From Candidatus Omnitrophota bacterium (GTDB lineage Bacteria; Omnitrophota; Gorgyraeia; B26-G9), in contig JAQULA010000110.1 in assembly GCA_028718845.1 (NCBI GenBank), positions 1 through 6,024 of the forward strand: a DNA stretch of 6,024 nucleotides, written 5' to 3'. The translations under genes and the position numbers were made by a program. Positions 5,517 through 6,024 of this stretch are shown piece by piece (within the stretch, counting starts at the first letter, position 1; each line of letters opens with the position of its first letter). The notes under the pieces are model-generated. The model was not told the DNA's origin, ran no database searches, and was given only the letters and a program-made list of their open reading frames with translations.

Positions 5517-5798
5517 ATGGTGACCAATAAACAACAGATACATTGTTATTATTCAGGAACGGTCCAGGGGGTGGGGTTTCGTTACTGCACCCAAAGGATT
5601 GCCCGGCGATTTGGTGTCGTCGGCTGGGTAAAAAACCTGGCTGACGGCCGTGTGGAAATTGTCGCCGAAGGCGGAGAAAATGAACTGTCGGGATTCGCGG
5701 AGGATATCTTCCGCGATTTGGGCGCTTATATTGAGGATATCCAGACCCACCGAGAGGCGGCAAGTAACCGGTTCGATGATTTTGTGATCAAATACTAG
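5517..5798 (+). CDS. acyP: Acylphosphatase
   Basis: A 93-residue protein, the usual size for this family, which hydrolyses the carboxyl-phosphate bond of acyl phosphates such as acetyl phosphate or carbamoyl phosphate in the cytoplasm. The signature GTVQGVGFRYCTQRIARRFG (residues 14-33) holds the phosphate loop and catalytic Arg (VGFR). The second signature GWVKNLADGRVEIVAEG (36-52) holds the catalytic Asn (N40). It ends with the typical FVIKY tail. GGAG (5511-5514) lies only 2 nt before ATG 5517, but 5 nt before an adjacent GTG (5520), so the true start may be the GTG. An in-frame ATG at 5448 would add a glycine-rich segment encoded by the G-repeat; it has no ribosome binding site and is rejected. 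It is divergent from the diguanylate cyclase and 95 nt upstream of the metallophosphoesterase, with which it may be co-transcribed. Confidence 0.93.
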   Translation: MVTNKQQIHCYYSGTVQGVGFRYCTQRIARRFGVVGWVKNLADGRVEIVAEGGENELSGFAEDIFRDLGAYIEDIQTHREAASNRFDDFVIKY

Positions 5799-5893
5799 TA
5801 TCCGGCGGTTACCCCGGGTGAGTGCGCGCGAAACCTGATGCCGGCCGGATTTATCGGCTATGACGCCGGGTTTGAGTATCGCGGGGGTGCGTG

Positions 5894-6024
5894 ATGCGTT
5901 ATGGGATATTTTCCGATATTCATGGCAACCTGGAGGCATTTCAGGCAGTGCTTGCCGCCGGCAGGCTCGACTCCATCGATAAATTTTTTTGTCTCGGCGA
6001 TATTGTCGGATATGGAGCGGATCC
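5894..6024 (+). CDS. Calcineurin-like metallophosphoesterase, N-terminal fragment
   Basis: The frame runs from ATG 5894 past the window edge, so only about 44 residues are visible. They include the first metal-binding motif FSDIHGNLEAF (D8, H10, N12) and the second, LGDIVGYGADP (34-44; G35, D36). The pair SDIHGN plus GDIVGYG-x-x-P is typical of the small YfcE/MJ0936-like phosphodiesterase group of the superfamily, which uses two metal ions. The substrate cannot be inferred. GGGGGTG (5883-5889) is a weak ribosome binding site 4 nt upstream; a GTG directly before the ATG is an alternative start. It follows acylphosphatase on the same strand with no terminator visible between them, so one transcript is plausible. 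Confidence 0.88.
   Translation, partial: MRYGIFSDIHGNLEAFQAVLAAGRLDSIDKFFCLGDIVGYGAD

Noticed and set aside
5553..5939. Minus-strand open frame of 128 codons
   Set aside because: Antisense to acylphosphatase and metallophosphoesterase, both supported by catalytic motifs.
6019..6024. Window ends exactly in GGATCC, a BamHI site
   Set aside because: A six-base site at an edge can be chance; the other edge has no matching site, so a cloning origin is not supported.

Overview
This is a bacterial window with seven genes and roughly balanced base composition by eye. Most starts carry a Shine-Dalgarno sequence, and promoters look sigma70-like. The host cannot be named from the sequence. The very large cellobiose-phosphorylase-like protein and the mix of housekeeping and unassigned genes would fit an anaerobic or uncultivated saccharolytic bacterium, but that is inference. 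No mobile element, CRISPR array, tRNA or rRNA was recognised.

Layout. At 1-1953 (+) is the C-terminal 650 residues of a large glycoside-phosphorylase-like protein that begins before the window. It is followed by a 9-bp inverted repeat (1960-1988) and a clear intrinsic terminator (2007-2034). At 2111-2764 (+) is a membrane-anchored protein of unknown function with its own promoter. Convergent to it, at 2810-3850 (-), is a trans-polyprenyl diphosphate synthase whose motifs point to a C20 (geranylgeranyl) product. Its promoter appears to sit directly on the ATG, predicting a leaderless mRNA. A 273-bp divergent intergenic region (3851-4123) follows. It carries a minus-strand terminator-like hairpin nested in competing stems, and the promoter of a YbaB/EbfC nucleoid-associated protein (4124-4423, +).

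At 4449-5387 (-), convergent to ybaB, is a GGDEF diguanylate cyclase with an intact active site and RxxD inhibitory site but a degenerate receiver domain. Its promoter interleaves with an oppositely directed one that has a perfect TATAAT and faces an acylphosphatase (5517-5798, +). The acylphosphatase leader contains a G10 run plus GGGGAGC repeats, a canonical G-quadruplex motif. The window ends inside a calcineurin-like metallophosphoesterase (5894-6024, +).

The genes do not form one pathway. Strand changes are frequent and most genes look like single transcription units. Only acylphosphatase and metallophosphoesterase may be co-transcribed. The most interesting material is regulatory: the interleaved promoters with the G4 leader, the leaderless synthase promoter, the orphan attenuator-like hairpin, and the receiver that has lost its phosphorylation chemistry while its GGDEF partner stays intact. 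No clearly new multi-gene system is evident.
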